NCBI RefSeq assembly: GCF_020382885.2
Contig: NC_058513.1
Location: 15,029,641 to 15,093,640 of the forward strand
Direction: 5' to 3'
DNA length: 64,000 nucleotides
DNA from: Scatophagus argus
Lineage: Eukaryota; Chordata; Actinopteri; Scatophagidae
Part shown: positions 15,410 through 27,100 of the stretch, piece by piece
How positions within the stretch are numbered: the stretch's first letter is position 1
Layout of the letters: the number at the start of each line of letters is the position of its first letter
Position numbers and translations under genes: made by a program
Notes under the pieces: model-generated
The model's input: only the letters and a program-made list of their open reading frames with translations
Databases searched by the model: none
What the model was told of the DNA's origin: nothing

Positions 15410-18400
15410 CGGACACCTCAGTCCGGACTGAAACACCTGTGAGCACCTGTGAGTTACTGAATGACCTCTCAGTGTTTTAGGAGACGAGTGGGCCCGTGCT
15501 GCCTGACAGACTGTGAATGTGCACACGCGCTGTAGGATGTTTGCTTGCACATGTGTGTGTGTGTGTGTGTTCATCTGCAACCGGCGCTGCCAGACAGCTT
15601 CTGTATGTGTCCTGTCTGTGTCTCTGTGCTGAGCTGCCAGTCATCCAGTCATCTCTGCTGGTTTCCTCTCTTTAGCACACACACACACACACACACACAC
15701 TCGCTGCAGGCATGAGGCATTCACACACATTAAACATGCCAGTATCTGTTATCTGGCCATGCTGGATAAGACAGAAAGATGCTAACCTGTGGAGTTTTTA
15801 TTAATGTGTCTGTCAGTTTACTTCTCATTAAATCAGTATCAGCAGACACTGTTTTGAGTGATAGCAAAGAAACTGAAACACAGTGGCAGCTTTTAAGCAA
15901 CATAACGAGTCTGGTGGTTTGGGGTAAATAAAAAAAAACAAACAAACAAAAAAAAAAACCCTCAAAAAAACTAAATTTTAATGAAAACACCTATACACTG
16001 TCTAACTTTCAAACTACCATGTGGTGTGAGATTTCGGATTGGGCTGCAGCTTTAAGGACAATGTGTACACACAAAAGAGATATTAAATAATATCGCCCAA
16101 CCCTACATGGTAACAGTGTCTTTTCATTTAATTTTTTTTTTCATTTTTCATAACAAACGGTGGCTGTATTTGATATGTTTGAGTATCACGTGGATTTTTC
16201 CATCATGTTCCTCCTTTGGAAGTCAGACATTTTGTCTCAAGTCTCCCAGACAAAGCCAAAGTACTTATTGTTCCTTATGAAGGATTATCTTATCTTATCT
16301 CTCTTCTCTTTGGTTTTACACACTGGTCATGTGTGAGAACCCCACCCTCCCCGTCTGACAACCACTGGATTATCATATGACATATTTCTTTGAATTTGAG
16401 GAGCGATGGGCCAAATGATATAAAATAATCAGCACTCTGGATGAGCTTGAAGTGCCGGCGCCAAGACAAACTCCATGCATCCGCTCCTTTATATCTCACA
16501 TTTAAGATACATGATGGTAAAATATGCAGAAATATTTAACATTTTTTTTTATTTAATGAACATGGCTTTCCAGCATGGCCAACCTCCACCCCTCCACCTC
16601 CACCTCCCTCTTCCCTCCCTCTCCTCCCTGCCTGTCCCACCCCCACCCCCACCTCTTCCCGCTGTGCCTGGCTGCTCTTGTTTGACCTTTGCCCTCGCTT
16701 GCAGGTGGGCGGAGCAGGTGTCCAGAGTTGGCCAATAACAATCAGGGCGTCGCCCTCTGTGACACGCCCTCTTTGGGGTTGGATAATGAGCAGGCTTCCG
16801 ACAGCCGATTCGCCGGTGAGTGGCAACCTCTCGAACATGGACCGATGAGAGCTGAGCACTGGGCATGAGAGTGAGGGGGAGGAGAGGAGAGGAAGAGTGA
16901 GGAAGAGTGAGGGGTGGGTGACGAAGGCAGAGTGCATGAGTTGTCACAAGACTTAAGGATTTCTGAAACTATAGCTTGCTACGCTAACACGCTAATGCAA
17001 GTGAGAGCTATAAAGAAACCAGAAAATAAAGTAGATTTTTTTTTTTAATTTTGGCAGATTTAGTGGAAGTTAATGACCAGAGAGGAGGTTTCGTAGCATC
17101 TTAGCCCGACATGAAGATCTGGAGCCCTCCTTCTTCTCTTCATCCCCGCCCTTTGGTGTTGTGATGCTTCATTGCTTTGACAGTACCAGTTAGCTGTGCA
17201 CTCTCTCCCTCCTCTCCCCTTCAGCTGAAGCCCTGGTGTGTGTTTCTGTGTGTGTGTGTGTCTGTCTGAAGAGTGCTTCCTGCATGCTGTGTTTTCTGTC
17301 CGTGTGTGTGTGTGTGTGTGTGTGAGAGTGAAAGAGACAACGAGTCTGGTCCATCCCAGAGTTGACGTTCATGTTCAGCGTCTGCCAGCTCCGAGCCGCT
17401 TTGCCAAACATCTGCAACTCATTGTCATTCCCCTCCATCTCCCCTCCTGTCCTCTCCTCATCCTCCTCCCTGCTTCTTAACACTCGGTGGGTTACTGTGA
17501 TGGGAACTAAAGGTGTCAGTTTTGTTCTTGATTTCATACATTTTTGAGTTTTGGGTGTTTATTTAGTAATTTTGCTTTCAAACTTGCTTCACAGCCTTTA
17601 GCTCTGCATCATTCTCATAGCCTCCTCCCCTCTAAAACCCTGGTTTACCTCCATTCCCTTAAATCACCCCTTTGGTCTTTTATGCTCGATGGTGTGACAT
17701 GTTTTCTCTTTCTGTGTCGTAAAAGTGTTCTGTTATTTCTCTCTTTCTCTGCTTTTTCCCCCCATCATTCTTCACATTTTCTGCTGTCTTCTCCCGGACG
17801 TTTTCCTTTCTACTTCTTTCTTCTTTCTTTCCTCTCCTTTTTCTCTCTTCCTTCTCTCGGCTTCTTTCGGATGGACAGATGAGGAGTCGTGCCCAGTGCA
17901 CATTGAGGACTAGGTATGCAGTTATGGTTAGATGCTAGAACAGACACCGGGATCATATTTTGTAGTTTTCTTCGCGTGTTACTTTTATGCACCATAACAA
18001 TCACTTTCTTTTTGTTAATTACCTACTTTATCCATCACGATTCAGTTTTATATAAGATTACACTAAATAAAAATGTATTCTTGCTCTTTTTTGTGCAATG
18101 TTAATCTTTTCTCAGTCACAGCTCGGAAACTGCCTCTCATTATATTTTGTCGTACTGTATTTGAGACCTAAACCTAGTGGTAATTACTTTTATTCATCAC
18201 CTGAAAGCTGCATTTATTCTAGCTGATATTGACTGAGTCAGGATCTTATTATCAGTTGTTCAACAAACAAGATATTCAATTAAATTCAATATCATTTGCG
18301 GTGCAGCAAGTCAAGCAGCCAAGATTTAATCTTAGTAGGGTTATAATCAAGGATGTTTTTATCCGGATGTACATATTGATCTTTCTCCTGCACCTGCAGT

Positions 18401-19355
18401 GTCCCAGCTGCTGGTCTCCAGTCCAAACCAGACTGCAGCATGAGTCATCAAAAATGTGCTTTCACAGGATGAATTTATGAACGCTCAAAATATAAGCATT
18501 TTTACACATCTTGACACGTAGCAAGAGCTACACGTAATGCTTAAAGGATACAGGATAAGAAGATAATTTGGAAAATGTATGTTTCATTTCAAAGGAATTA
18601 ATTCATTTTGCGTTAAGAGTAGCACTTGAGTCGACCACGGGGGCGAAGGGACACCAGTAATGCCAGGATCAGACTGTGTCTCTCTCAGGTGATCCTGGTG
18701 CCTTCACTTCCTGCTTTGGCTTAGCGAGAGACACATCTAACATTATGTTAAAAACCCAACTACTCATTGTGATTGTCAGAACCTGCACAACCAGACTGGA
18801 CAGGGGGGGGCTGGAGACAAACCTGGCGCGGCAAGGTGACATAATGGCAGTTAAACCTCAGACAGTGGAAAACAGGGTAGAAAACTGTATTTATGTTTGC
18901 TTCATGTGTTATTTTGAGGAACCCTCCACACAGATCTGGAGTTTTCGTCTCATCAGTGGATGCTGCTTTACGTACATCACACACATCACTACTGAAGTCT
19001 GTTTCCACTGCACTTTGTCACATTGTTCTTATGCCCACTAGAGAATGAGTGAGGTAGTCCTCCACTGTCCTGTAGCTGATGTCTTTGTGTGTGGGGGGAT
19101 AAATTTGCACTGCTGAAATTAAACTCTGGTCTCACCATGTGTGGAGGAAATGTCCTCTGGGTTGGCGAGCTAACCCTCCTCTCTCTCTTTATCCTCTCCC
19201 ATCCAGGTCTGATGTACCTTGCGGGCTACAGGCCTGTTTTGGAGCCCCTCCCCCACCACACCTCCACCAGCAATATCAACCTGGAGGAGCAGGGGGCCCA
19301 GAACAGGGACGGCCAGAGTCCTAAACATCCCCGCCGTGGACCACTCATTGTGTAA
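681..19355 (+). CDS. rnf157: RING finger protein 157 (mahogunin-family E3 ubiquitin ligase), spliced
   Basis: Coding exons read by eye: 681-768, 3815-3933, 6128-6216, 6763-6912, 7369-7486, 7597-7663, 7762-7805, 8397-8444, 8604-8675, 8803-8962, 9558-9670, 9769-10001, 10596-10698, 10870-10978, 12774-12988, 13088-13150, 13255-13303, 16705-16815, then 19207-19355 (699 aa) or 17879-17913 (661 aa). All junctions are GT-AG and the frame stays open throughout. The protein starts MGALTSR, a Gly-2 N-myristoylation-type start as in MGRN1. An N-terminal mahogunin substrate-binding region (about aa 30-260) is followed by a C3HC4-type RING (Cys278-Cys316, exon 10) and a long Ser/Pro/Glu-rich tail. Tail stretches such as SPTSFNP and LTLSSSGAIDQSSCTGTP match RNF157 rather than MGRN1. 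Human RNF157 is about 679 aa. The family acts as a cytoplasmic ubiquitin ligase with neuronal roles; the identity is clear but the exon ends are inferred from splice consensus. Confidence 0.95.
769..3814 (+). other. rnf157: rnf157 intron 1
   Basis: This is an AT-rich, 3 kb first intron with a GTAAGT donor at 769. It has a GGT/GGC trinucleotide repeat at about 2,677-2,705, which accounts for a proline-run open frame on the minus strand. No conserved coding segment or structured RNA is recognisable. Confidence 0.6.
3934..6127 (+). other. rnf157: rnf157 intron 2, with a dispersed fish repeat
   Basis: This is a 2.2 kb intron. The stretch around 4,990-5,150 looks like a repeat common in fish genomes, recognised from its phrases about 'cactgccagtcagtccacca' and 'atttcaacaactagcggatg' and the following Ttagcatttagctcaa-type sequence. 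A related copy in the opposite orientation lies at about 45,740-46,190. No gene is seen. Confidence 0.5.
8803..8962 (+). other. rnf157: rnf157 exon 10, encoding the RING finger
   Basis: This exon encodes an acidic lead-in, then C-x2-C, a CRHLCLCNAC block and a closing C-x2-C (CPIC), which is a complete RING zinc-binding pattern. This is the E2-docking part of the ligase. It ends in phase 1 within the codon for Pro, completed by the next exon at 9558. The position before the penultimate Cys reads NCC, where I recall mammalian RNF157/MGRN1 having NNC. That adds one cysteine but breaks no ligand. Confidence 0.93.
10979..12773 (+). other. rnf157: rnf157 intron 14, with two dispersed fish repeats
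   Basis: The intron carries a repeat at about 11,005-11,205, recognised by its 'acttgtgaggaccctggt' start and 'atgtcctcacaatgt' end. A second at about 12,500-12,640 has 'gttagatgagaagatggata' followed by repeated TTAGC. Both resemble interspersed sequences widespread in teleosts, but I cannot name the families. The rest has no recognisable feature. Confidence 0.45.
13304..16704 (+). other. rnf157: rnf157 intron 17, microsatellite-rich
   Basis: This is the largest intron of the gene (3.4 kb). (GT)n runs lie at 15,213-15,240, 15,376-15,408 and 15,555-15,571, and an (CA)n run at about 15,675-15,700. A C/T-rich tract at 16,575-16,675 precedes the acceptor at 16,704. Minus-strand open frames here are low-complexity translations of these repeats. 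No coding segment was found. Confidence 0.6.
16816..19206 (+). other. rnf157: rnf157 introns around the alternative terminal exon
   Basis: Apart from the 35-base exon at 17,879 this stretch is intronic. It contains (GT)n tracts at about 17,237-17,262 and 17,301-17,324 and a long pyrimidine-rich run from 17,700 to 17,870. That run, whose sequence is dominated by TTC/CTT, forms the polypyrimidine tract of the alternative exon and is a plausible site for splicing repressors. No other gene is seen. Confidence 0.55.
17879..17913 (+). other. rnf157: rnf157 alternative terminal coding exon (short C-terminus)
   Basis: This is a 35-base exon with a very long pyrimidine tract upstream (about 17,800-17,870) and an AG acceptor at 17,877-17,878. 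Joined to exon 18 (phase 1) it reads DEESCPVHIED and then TAG, and the TAG is followed at once by a GTATGC donor. The stop codon is therefore the last codon of the exon. If used, it gives a 661 aa protein, and the next exon becomes 3' UTR. Because the stop sits at the exon junction, nonsense-mediated decay is not expected. I recall that mouse Mgrn1 also has alternative 3' coding exons, which would make this an ancient family feature. Confidence 0.75.
19207..19355 (+). other. rnf157: rnf157 last coding exon (long C-terminus)
   Basis: The acceptor is ATCCAG at 19,201-19,206. Read in phase 1 from exon 18, the exon gives 49 residues ending RRGPLIV before TAA at 19,353. Human RNF157 ends in a similar WGPLAV, which supports this as the ancestral last coding exon. 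It contains an RPVL (RxxL) sequence followed by a Ser/Thr run and is basic near the end. It is used when the 35-base exon at 17,879 is skipped. Confidence 0.85.
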
Positions 19356-21240
19356 CACAAACAAAAGCGCGCCCGCAAATGACACCCAGACTTACTTATC
19401 CAGAGTCAGCTCCTCTTACCCTGCCATAGTGCTGCATTGCTGGATACTGTCCTCACTGAACAGGGACACCCCTCCCCATTCATCCTCCTATTCATCCTCC
19501 ATCCTGTCTGAACATTTCCTGCATTGATTGTCTTTGCTGGCGCTGAAACTCCTCTCCAGTGGGAAGAGGAGAGAAGAGGAACAGAGCAGCATCACGTGTC
19601 AATCATCCATGCACTTTTATATCGCAGAAGTTTTAGTTTTTTTGTCTGTGACCTAATTTGTTGTGAGAATGATTAGCCTAGTGCTACACTATTATTTATT
19701 ACCTGTAGGTCTAACCAGTGAGAGCTTTGTTTTTTGACATTATCTCTAGAAAAATCCATGCTGCTCCTCTCCTTTCCTCTCCTCTATTACCAGCCAAACA
19801 GTCAGGGGCTACTGTGATCGGCAATCGGATTTATTACTAACGTGCTTCTTCTTCTTCTTCTTCTCTGTTATAAACTGTATGTTGATTGAGTGGTCAGACA
19901 CTATTTAAAAGTCAGCTCACACCGGACTACCTTACCCGAGCTAAAACGTGCTGACTCCACTCCTCGGATCAGGGAGCTCCCGTCTCAACTTCGCATGCAT
20001 GCATGCATGCGACTTCTGCTGATGTTTTTCCTCTCACTCCAGCCGTGATTTTCAAACACCTCTGCTGAATGTGAATACAGAAGAGGTCGGACTTGTAAGG
20101 TGGCAGATGAGCCAAGAAGTGGACTGAAGGACAAAAAAAGACGTTACACAGAATGTAGGACGGTGAACGTGGATCTCTTTAGAAGGGGAATGTACGTGAC
20201 ATTGAAATCATCACCTAAACTGGAATTAAACTTTGAACCCTGGTTCGCCAAACACACAAACACACACACACCCTCCTCTCCTTCTGCAGTTCCATCTTAG
20301 CATGTCAGTATTATTGTAGTGCAACTGGAAACCAACAAGTACCACCAAGCAATAAAGATGCTGCAGCTGCTCCTTTTCTCCCCTGCTGGAGGACGTGCAT
20401 TTTCGGTTCAAACAAAGACTGTGTTTGCACTGTCTTGTCACATTCAGTCAGACATTTCAAAGTGTTTGTCATTTTTTTTTTTTTTTTAATTTTGCCATTG
20501 TAAAGGGATTTATTGTGAGAAAAATATTGTTTAGTGAATTTGAAAAAGTGACCTTCGGGCCACACTTATCCTCATATTCCCTGTTGTTATTATCATAATC
20601 CGAGCCCTTTTCTCTTTGTTTGTGAAGCTTTTAGTTGTTTTGGTTTTGTACAACTTTGACGTATAGCTCACCTGTTGCTGATGTTCTCCGTTTCTGTGTT
20701 TTAATTTGTTGCAAAACACTGTGTCGTTTAATGGAATGTGGATGAAAATATGTGAAAAATTTGTAAAGGTTTACACACTTGCGCACACGCGTGTGCTCAC
20801 ATGACAAATAACTGAAAAGGGACAATATTAACATTTAATGCACTATTAGCTGTTTCCTAGACAACACTTTGTGGCGCATGAGGCGACAGTAGAGTGAGCA
20901 TGTTAGTCTAGGTCAGCCTGCACCCTCCTGTAGAATACTTGATGATGGATCACTGCACACACACTTAAAGCCGTACCATATCCGTCTACAGTGTTATATA
21001 TCGGTTGCTGGCTCCCTATTTCCCTTGGCCCGAACTGTTATGGTCAAGAGTACTGCACTACTATATCCAAGCTGCAAACAGTCATGTGATTCAGTCCGAA
21101 TGTTCAGATGAAGCCGCTCTCTGGCACCAGTCGCAGTATGATATCAAAGGAATGGGTCCTGACCCCACTTTTCTAAAACTACGAGTGAAAATGTCAAAGA
21201 AAACATCAAACGGACAATAAAGTTTTTGCATCTAATCAGT
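19356..21240 (+). other. rnf157: rnf157 3' UTR with polyA signals
   Basis: After the TAA there is no further coding sequence. Canonical AATAAA signals occur at 20,351 and 21,216; the second, followed by a T-rich stretch, is the better end of the transcript. The region holds a CTT repeat near 19,850, a 16-base GCAT tetramer repeat near 19,995 and a T-run near 20,472. Nothing else gene-like is seen on either strand. Confidence 0.6.
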
Positions 21241-22944
21241 CACTCAGTGGTTTGGTGTTTGATTTAAATGAGAAACATTCATTGATCAGCGCAGGGATGT
21301 GTTTTGGTTCATGTCCCCGGATGTGAAGCGCAGCTCTGAGATGTTTTCTAACGTGATCAGCTTCACTGAAACTCTCATTTCTCATCTGTCAAAATCACAA
21401 ACTCTCCCACCACAGAGCTCAGTTTGTATTTTTGTCTCTAGTAAAAACAAACTATCTAATTATCTAAATCTAAATGATCCAAATCTAATTCAAGGAAAAA
21501 AAAAAAACCCAAAATGTCAACAATTTTACAGTAAAGAAACAAAACCAAGACATAAACTCAGAACTTTTTCATTTTTAAAAGACATATAGTAAATAATGAA
21601 TTAATTAACCAATGAATCAACTTCTTAGCTACTCAGTCAAATGAAACTTGACAATTACTTTGATAATCGAATGTTGTTTAAATTATATAATAAATTATTA
21701 TTAATTAGCAAAAAATGCAGAAAAACTTGAAACATTGCTTAAATTTTAATTTTGGACGACTGATGAGAAAATATGTGAAGGCATCACCTTTTTGTTATTT
21801 ATTTATGTCAAAACATTTTTCACTATTTATGACTAAAGATTAACTGAGCGGGGCGGCATGGTGGTGCAGTGGTTAGCACTGTCGCCTCATAGCAAGAGGG
21901 TTCCAGGTTCGAATCCCGGTCTGGGCCCTTCTATGTGGAGTTTGCATGTTCTCCCTGTGCCTGTGTGGGTTTTCTCCAGGTACTCCGGCTTCCTCCCACA
22001 ACACCAAAAACATGCACATTAGGTCAATTGGCTACTCTAAATTGCCCCTAGGTGTGAGTGTGAGAGTGTGTGGTTGTCTGTCTTTGTGTGTTGTCCCTGT
22101 GATTGACTGGCGACCAGTCCAGGGTGAACCCCGCCTCTCGCCCGTAGTCAGCTGGGATAGGCTCCAGCTTCCCCGCGACCCTGACGGATAAGCGGTATAG
22201 AAAATGGATGGATGGATGGATTAACTGAGCAATCTGAAAATATCCAAGCAACAATCAATAATGAAAATATTTAGCCGCAGCCCTTTCCAGCCCCCATCTG
22301 CTCATAAACTCTTGTGTAAGCACAAAGTCCATTGAAATATCAATAAATTAAAATTGACTTACCATACAGAAAGAGGCTTTTTTTTTAACTTTACAGAAAT
22401 AATAAATCACCTCTAATGCTTGGCTGCCTGCTGTGATGCTGGCACTGGGAGACAAAGAGTGGGTTTAAATGGCCTCAGAGTTCATAATGTCATTATCATG
22501 TTACCACATTACCACCTAATTGAATTTAACGTTCTCATTTGTCGTGTCGAGTGCACTCACATGTACAGCCAGTATCCTTTTGTCACCAGCATCACATAAG
22601 TTGTGAGCAACATGATCGCTCCTTCGACACTGAAAAATCACCCCACCCGTCTTTGCTTTTGTTTTATTATTTGTTACTCAATCATCTTCAGTCTCACCTG
22701 CCACGACAGTCAAACTGAGGCCTGATGTGTCCCCCTCCTCTGTTAACCTGTTACATCAATCCATGCCGTCCATTGTGGGATGGGTTTCTCATTTCAGTCA
22801 CTTGACAGAGTCGTTTGTTCTGCCCAGCCCAGCTCAGCTCAAACCAAAGGGCAGCATCTGAGAGCACCGGGTCTGGTCTTACAGCAGGGATACACTCAGT
22901 CGACTGGAAGCTGCTCCAACACACACAATCCCACGGCTGCAGAT
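21241..22944. other. Intergenic region between rnf157 and the channel array
   Basis: This is AT-rich sequence with a SINE at 21,850-22,219. The 3' end (about 22,780-22,944) should hold the promoter of channel gene A and contains TGCCCAGCCC at 22,821, a word shared with the upstream regions of the other array genes. No open frame with recognisable protein content is present. Confidence 0.55.
21850..22219 (+). mobile_element. tRNA-derived SINE, complete copy with target-site duplication
   Basis: The 5' part has RNA polymerase III promoter boxes: TGGTGCAGTGG (A box) and GGTTCGAATCC (B box). The body is a sequence very common in teleost genomes, and the 3' end is a GGAT tetranucleotide tail. The insertion is flanked by direct repeats of attaactgagc at 21,839-21,849 and 22,220-22,230, which marks it as a relatively recent retrotransposition. 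The tRNA-like head is not a functional tRNA gene. Confidence 0.85.
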
Positions 22945-24141
22945 ATGAGGCACGTCGCTTTTCTCCTCCTGCTCGTCTTCACAGGTATGGCTTAGAGGTG
23001 TGTTTACGTGTTTGAATCTCTTGAAAGTGATTGATTTTGTTTTCTTCACGGAGACAGCAGAGTGTTGGTGATGTCAAAAGGGTCTGGACGTTGTTTAAAA
23101 CTTGTGTGTGTGTGTTTGTCCGTTTTGACCTGTCCTCAATTGAAAAACTTCATGGATTTTTGAAAATGTGTGATTATCCTGAATGTGATGCCAGCAACAT
23201 GCTTCAAACAAGTTGAGACAGAGGCAAAAAAGACTGGGAAAGTTGTTAAATACTCAGAAAACACCTGTTTGGAAACAGGTTCATTGCTAACAGGTGATAT
23301 CATCGTGATTGGGTGTGATAGGGGCATCCTGAAAGAGCTCAGTCAGTCATGAGCCAGGATGGGACGAGGTTCACCACTTTGTGAAACACTGGATCATATA
23401 CAGGATATGGACTCAGGAACACTTTGTAAAAACTGTCGTCAGTAAAAACAGTTTGTTTGCAAACGATAGCGAATGCGTCCCACCTTTTTTGTAATCGAGT
23501 TGTACCTTCCATCAAACTGTTCATATCGGATGTACAAACTGAGGCTGCAGAGCCTCTTGGTGTTGTTAAACACTTATTTTACATCACTGACAGAGCACAT
23601 TTTAAACTAAAAATGGTCAAACTCAAAGCCATGACTTATTTGTTTTGCCTGCTTCATGCTGCTGTCATTTCTTTTATGCCTCTTGATATAAAATCCAGAA
23701 ATCCAGACGCCCGCCTCTTATCATCCATGTAGCATCCATATTTAAAAAATGTACACAAAGATTAGTCTAATAGCTCTCTGTCACCCAGCAGAAATGGTTT
23801 TTTTTCTGAACCTGCAAAAGAAGCTAATTTGAGCATAAAAGAAAATCACGGCTTTGAAATAGTTTTCCTTTGGGTTTAAAAATAAACCAAATCAATGGTA
23901 TGGATGTTTGAATCTTGGTTTTAGCTGGGGCGCCCTCTGAGAAAGTGTGCAGTTACCAGGACATTCTGGACTACCTGAAACTGACCCCAGATAACACTGT
24001 GTATAAACTAACCCGGCCCGTCCTGGACCACACACAGATCACCACAGTAGAGCTGGACATCATCCTGTACAACATCCTGGCTGTGGTAGGTGCATAAAAA
24101 AATAACTGTGTTTCATTCAGCCACGCAGCTGGTCCACTCTG

Positions 24142-24179
<38 letters not shown>

Positions 24180-27100
24180 ATTACCAGACTGAGAAAACAC
24201 AAACCTTCATTCCCTTCATCTGGGCAACAATGGTGAGTGACTCTCCGCAGCTTTTCAAAAAAAAAGAATACAAAAAGCCTTCTTGTGTGAACAGTTTTGT
24301 GAACCTCAGCTAATGCTCAATTCGATCTACAATTTGTGTGCAACTCCTCCTCTTATTTTTCTGATAATTCACATTTAATTTGCCGCAGATATGGAAAAAT
24401 GAACGCATCTCATGGGACCCTTCTCAGTTTTGTGGAATCACCAATATTTCAGTTCCCAGAGACATGCTCTGGAGACCAGACCTCTTCATCTACGAGATGT
24501 GAGCCTGCAACACACACAGACACAAAGTACAGGTTATGGAAAGATGCACAAAAACAAACACAACATCTGACTTTAAAGGGATAGACATCATCTATCAGCA
24601 TAATCGCTTTCTTGCCCGGAGTCAGGTGAGAAGATTGATACTGCTGTCACATCCATATCAATGCTAAATGTTAGCAGCAGTCCGTTAGCTTGCGAAATGA
24701 CAGTAGGAGAGCCTGCTGCTAGCAGGTAATACTCACTGCTCCTAGCCAAGAATTAATCAGTACACTATATAAACAAGTAGTATTGGTATGGGGCCATTCT
24801 TTCAGGAGTTGGGCTTGGCCCCTGACTTCCAGTGAAGGGAGGTCGTTTCAGCATACCAAGACATTTTGGACAATGCTATGCTTACAACTTTGTGGCACCA
24901 GTTTGGGGAAGGGTCTTTGTTATTCCAGCAGGGCTGTGCCCCAGTGCACAAATCAACGTCCATAAAGACATGGCTGGATGATTTTGTTGTTGAAGAACTT
25001 GACTGGCCCACACAGAGCCCCATCTTCAGCCCCATCCAACACCTTTGGGATGAACTGGAATGGACATTGTGAGCCAGGCCTTTTGGTCCAACATCAGTGT
25101 CTGACCAAAGCTCTCTGTGTATTTAGAATGCAGTCATTAAAATCCCTGTTGGTGTAATCGTCAGGTATCCCAAATACTTTTGTCTATATAGTGTAATAGC
25201 AATGTTTGTTTAATTCAGAAGTGTAAAAATAACGTGATGCATAGCAGTAGCTTCATATTTGTCATACAGACACAAGGGCATGTCAGTGTTACTCTATAAC
25301 TGAGATAGAAATGGCCATCAATCATCCAAAAATCATCTTTATAAATCAAAGGTTGGAATAAGGAAGTCCAGGACCTTTTTTGTTTAATCCCAGCCCATCC
25401 CTGGTGGTAAACACACACTTTGTACATTAGGTAATTTAATATCTTGATATTTACTGATGTCTCACATCCTGCGTTTGTTGAGAAGGTAAATAACTTGAAT
25501 GTGTGCTCACATTTATTAGTACTACACACAACAATACCATCAAGCATAATAATTAGTAAGTGCTTTATTCTGAGGTGGCGACAGAAGAAGCAAACATACC
25601 ATGAAAAGCTTTTGTATGCGTTTGTGTGATGCCCCAGGATACAGAAAGACGACTCCCCACTGAACCCCTACATGTACCTGTCCAACGATGGGACGGTCAC
25701 TTCTGAAGAGGACATGAAGGTGGTTAGCACCTGTAGGATGGACGTCCACAAATTCCCCTTTGACACACAGAGATGCAACATCACTATTGGATCTGCAATG
25801 TACTGTGGTGAGGAAGAGGGTGTGATATGTCACCACTGTACTGGAGTCATTGTTTTGCCTCCTTTCACTCACATTTTCTCCTCTCATCTCAGTTGATCAA
25901 ATGCGTCTACTTCCGTTCTCCAATTCCTCCCGAGCCACAAAGTTTTCCCGAGAGGTGATGAGGACGCAGGGGGAGTGGGAGTTCCTCCATCTCGCCATCA
26001 CCAGCACCAATTTCACCTTCCATGACAGACACTGGGAACAGCTCATATACACTGTATGCAACACAGGGACAGAGACAGATGCATGCCAAATTAAAGGAAA
26101 AACCTGAGTGAACATACTGGTAACAGATTATTTGATTTAGATTTCAATCCAGTTAAATATCCATGACAGATTTCAGAGCATTGTGTTAGACAAAGCTCTC
26201 TGCCATCAAAACGCAAAGTAAGGTAATGTTTTGGTGTTTATCCCTCCATTAGAGAATTGTAAAACATGTTAAGAGCTGGTCTCAACACCTCACTAAGAGA
26301 CTTAATGTTGTTTTTTCCTTTAACTCCCATGTACGCATTTCTGTTTTAGTTTTAAAAAGGCTAGTAAGCCTCAGGATGAGCTTAAAATGAACGGCCAATT
26401 TGTGTCCTCAAACTGTTTAAACTGTGCTTCGTCATTATTAGCATGCAAACTACAAAACAGACAATTTTATGAATTACTTATGTGTGCACTGAATGACCTT
26501 CTGTTGTCATTTGGTTGATCTCGCCTGATCCTTGATCCTGTTTTCCTAGTTCACCATGAGGAGGAGGCCCCTCCTACATGTCATCAACTTCCTCTTACCC
26601 GTCCTGTTCTTCCTGGTCCTGGACCTGGCCTCCTTCTTCATCTCAGACCATCGAGGAGAGAAGCTGGGCTTCAAAGTCACCGTGCTGCTGGCCATCTCTG
26701 TACTGCTGCTCATACTGAATGACATCCTGCCCGCCATGTCCAACAAGACTCCACTCATAGGTACATATTCCAGCCAGAAGGGTCAGTTTTTTATTATGAT
26801 TCACACAGTCAGGAGAACCAGATGCCAAAACAAAAAGTAGTTATTGCCTCCTTCCTCTGCCCAGCGACCTACTGCATTGTGATTTTTGCCCTGATGCTGC
26901 TCAGTCTGCTGGAGACCATCTTGGTTACGTATCTTATGGAGAAGGAAGCTGCATCCCAGCGGAAGCTTAGGCTGAGGGGCGACTGCAAGGACAAACTGCA
27001 AAAACTCAAAAATGATAACGGTAATCTCAGAGGCCTTAAAACTTAATTTTTCCCAATTGGCTGTTTCCTTGCACCAGAATTTAACAATATAAGAATTTCC

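Noticed and set aside
15332-15580. Open frame with HTHTHT runs
   Set aside because: It is the translation of (GT)n microsatellites.
16536-16947. Overlapping minus-strand open frames of 130 residues
   Set aside because: They lie opposite rnf157 exon 18 and a C/T-rich tract. The composition is low-complexity Gly/Arg and there is no recognisable domain.
21862-21920. tRNA-like sequence with A and B boxes
   Set aside because: It is the head of a SINE with a GGAT tail and target-site duplication, not a free tRNA gene. No full cloverleaf is supported.
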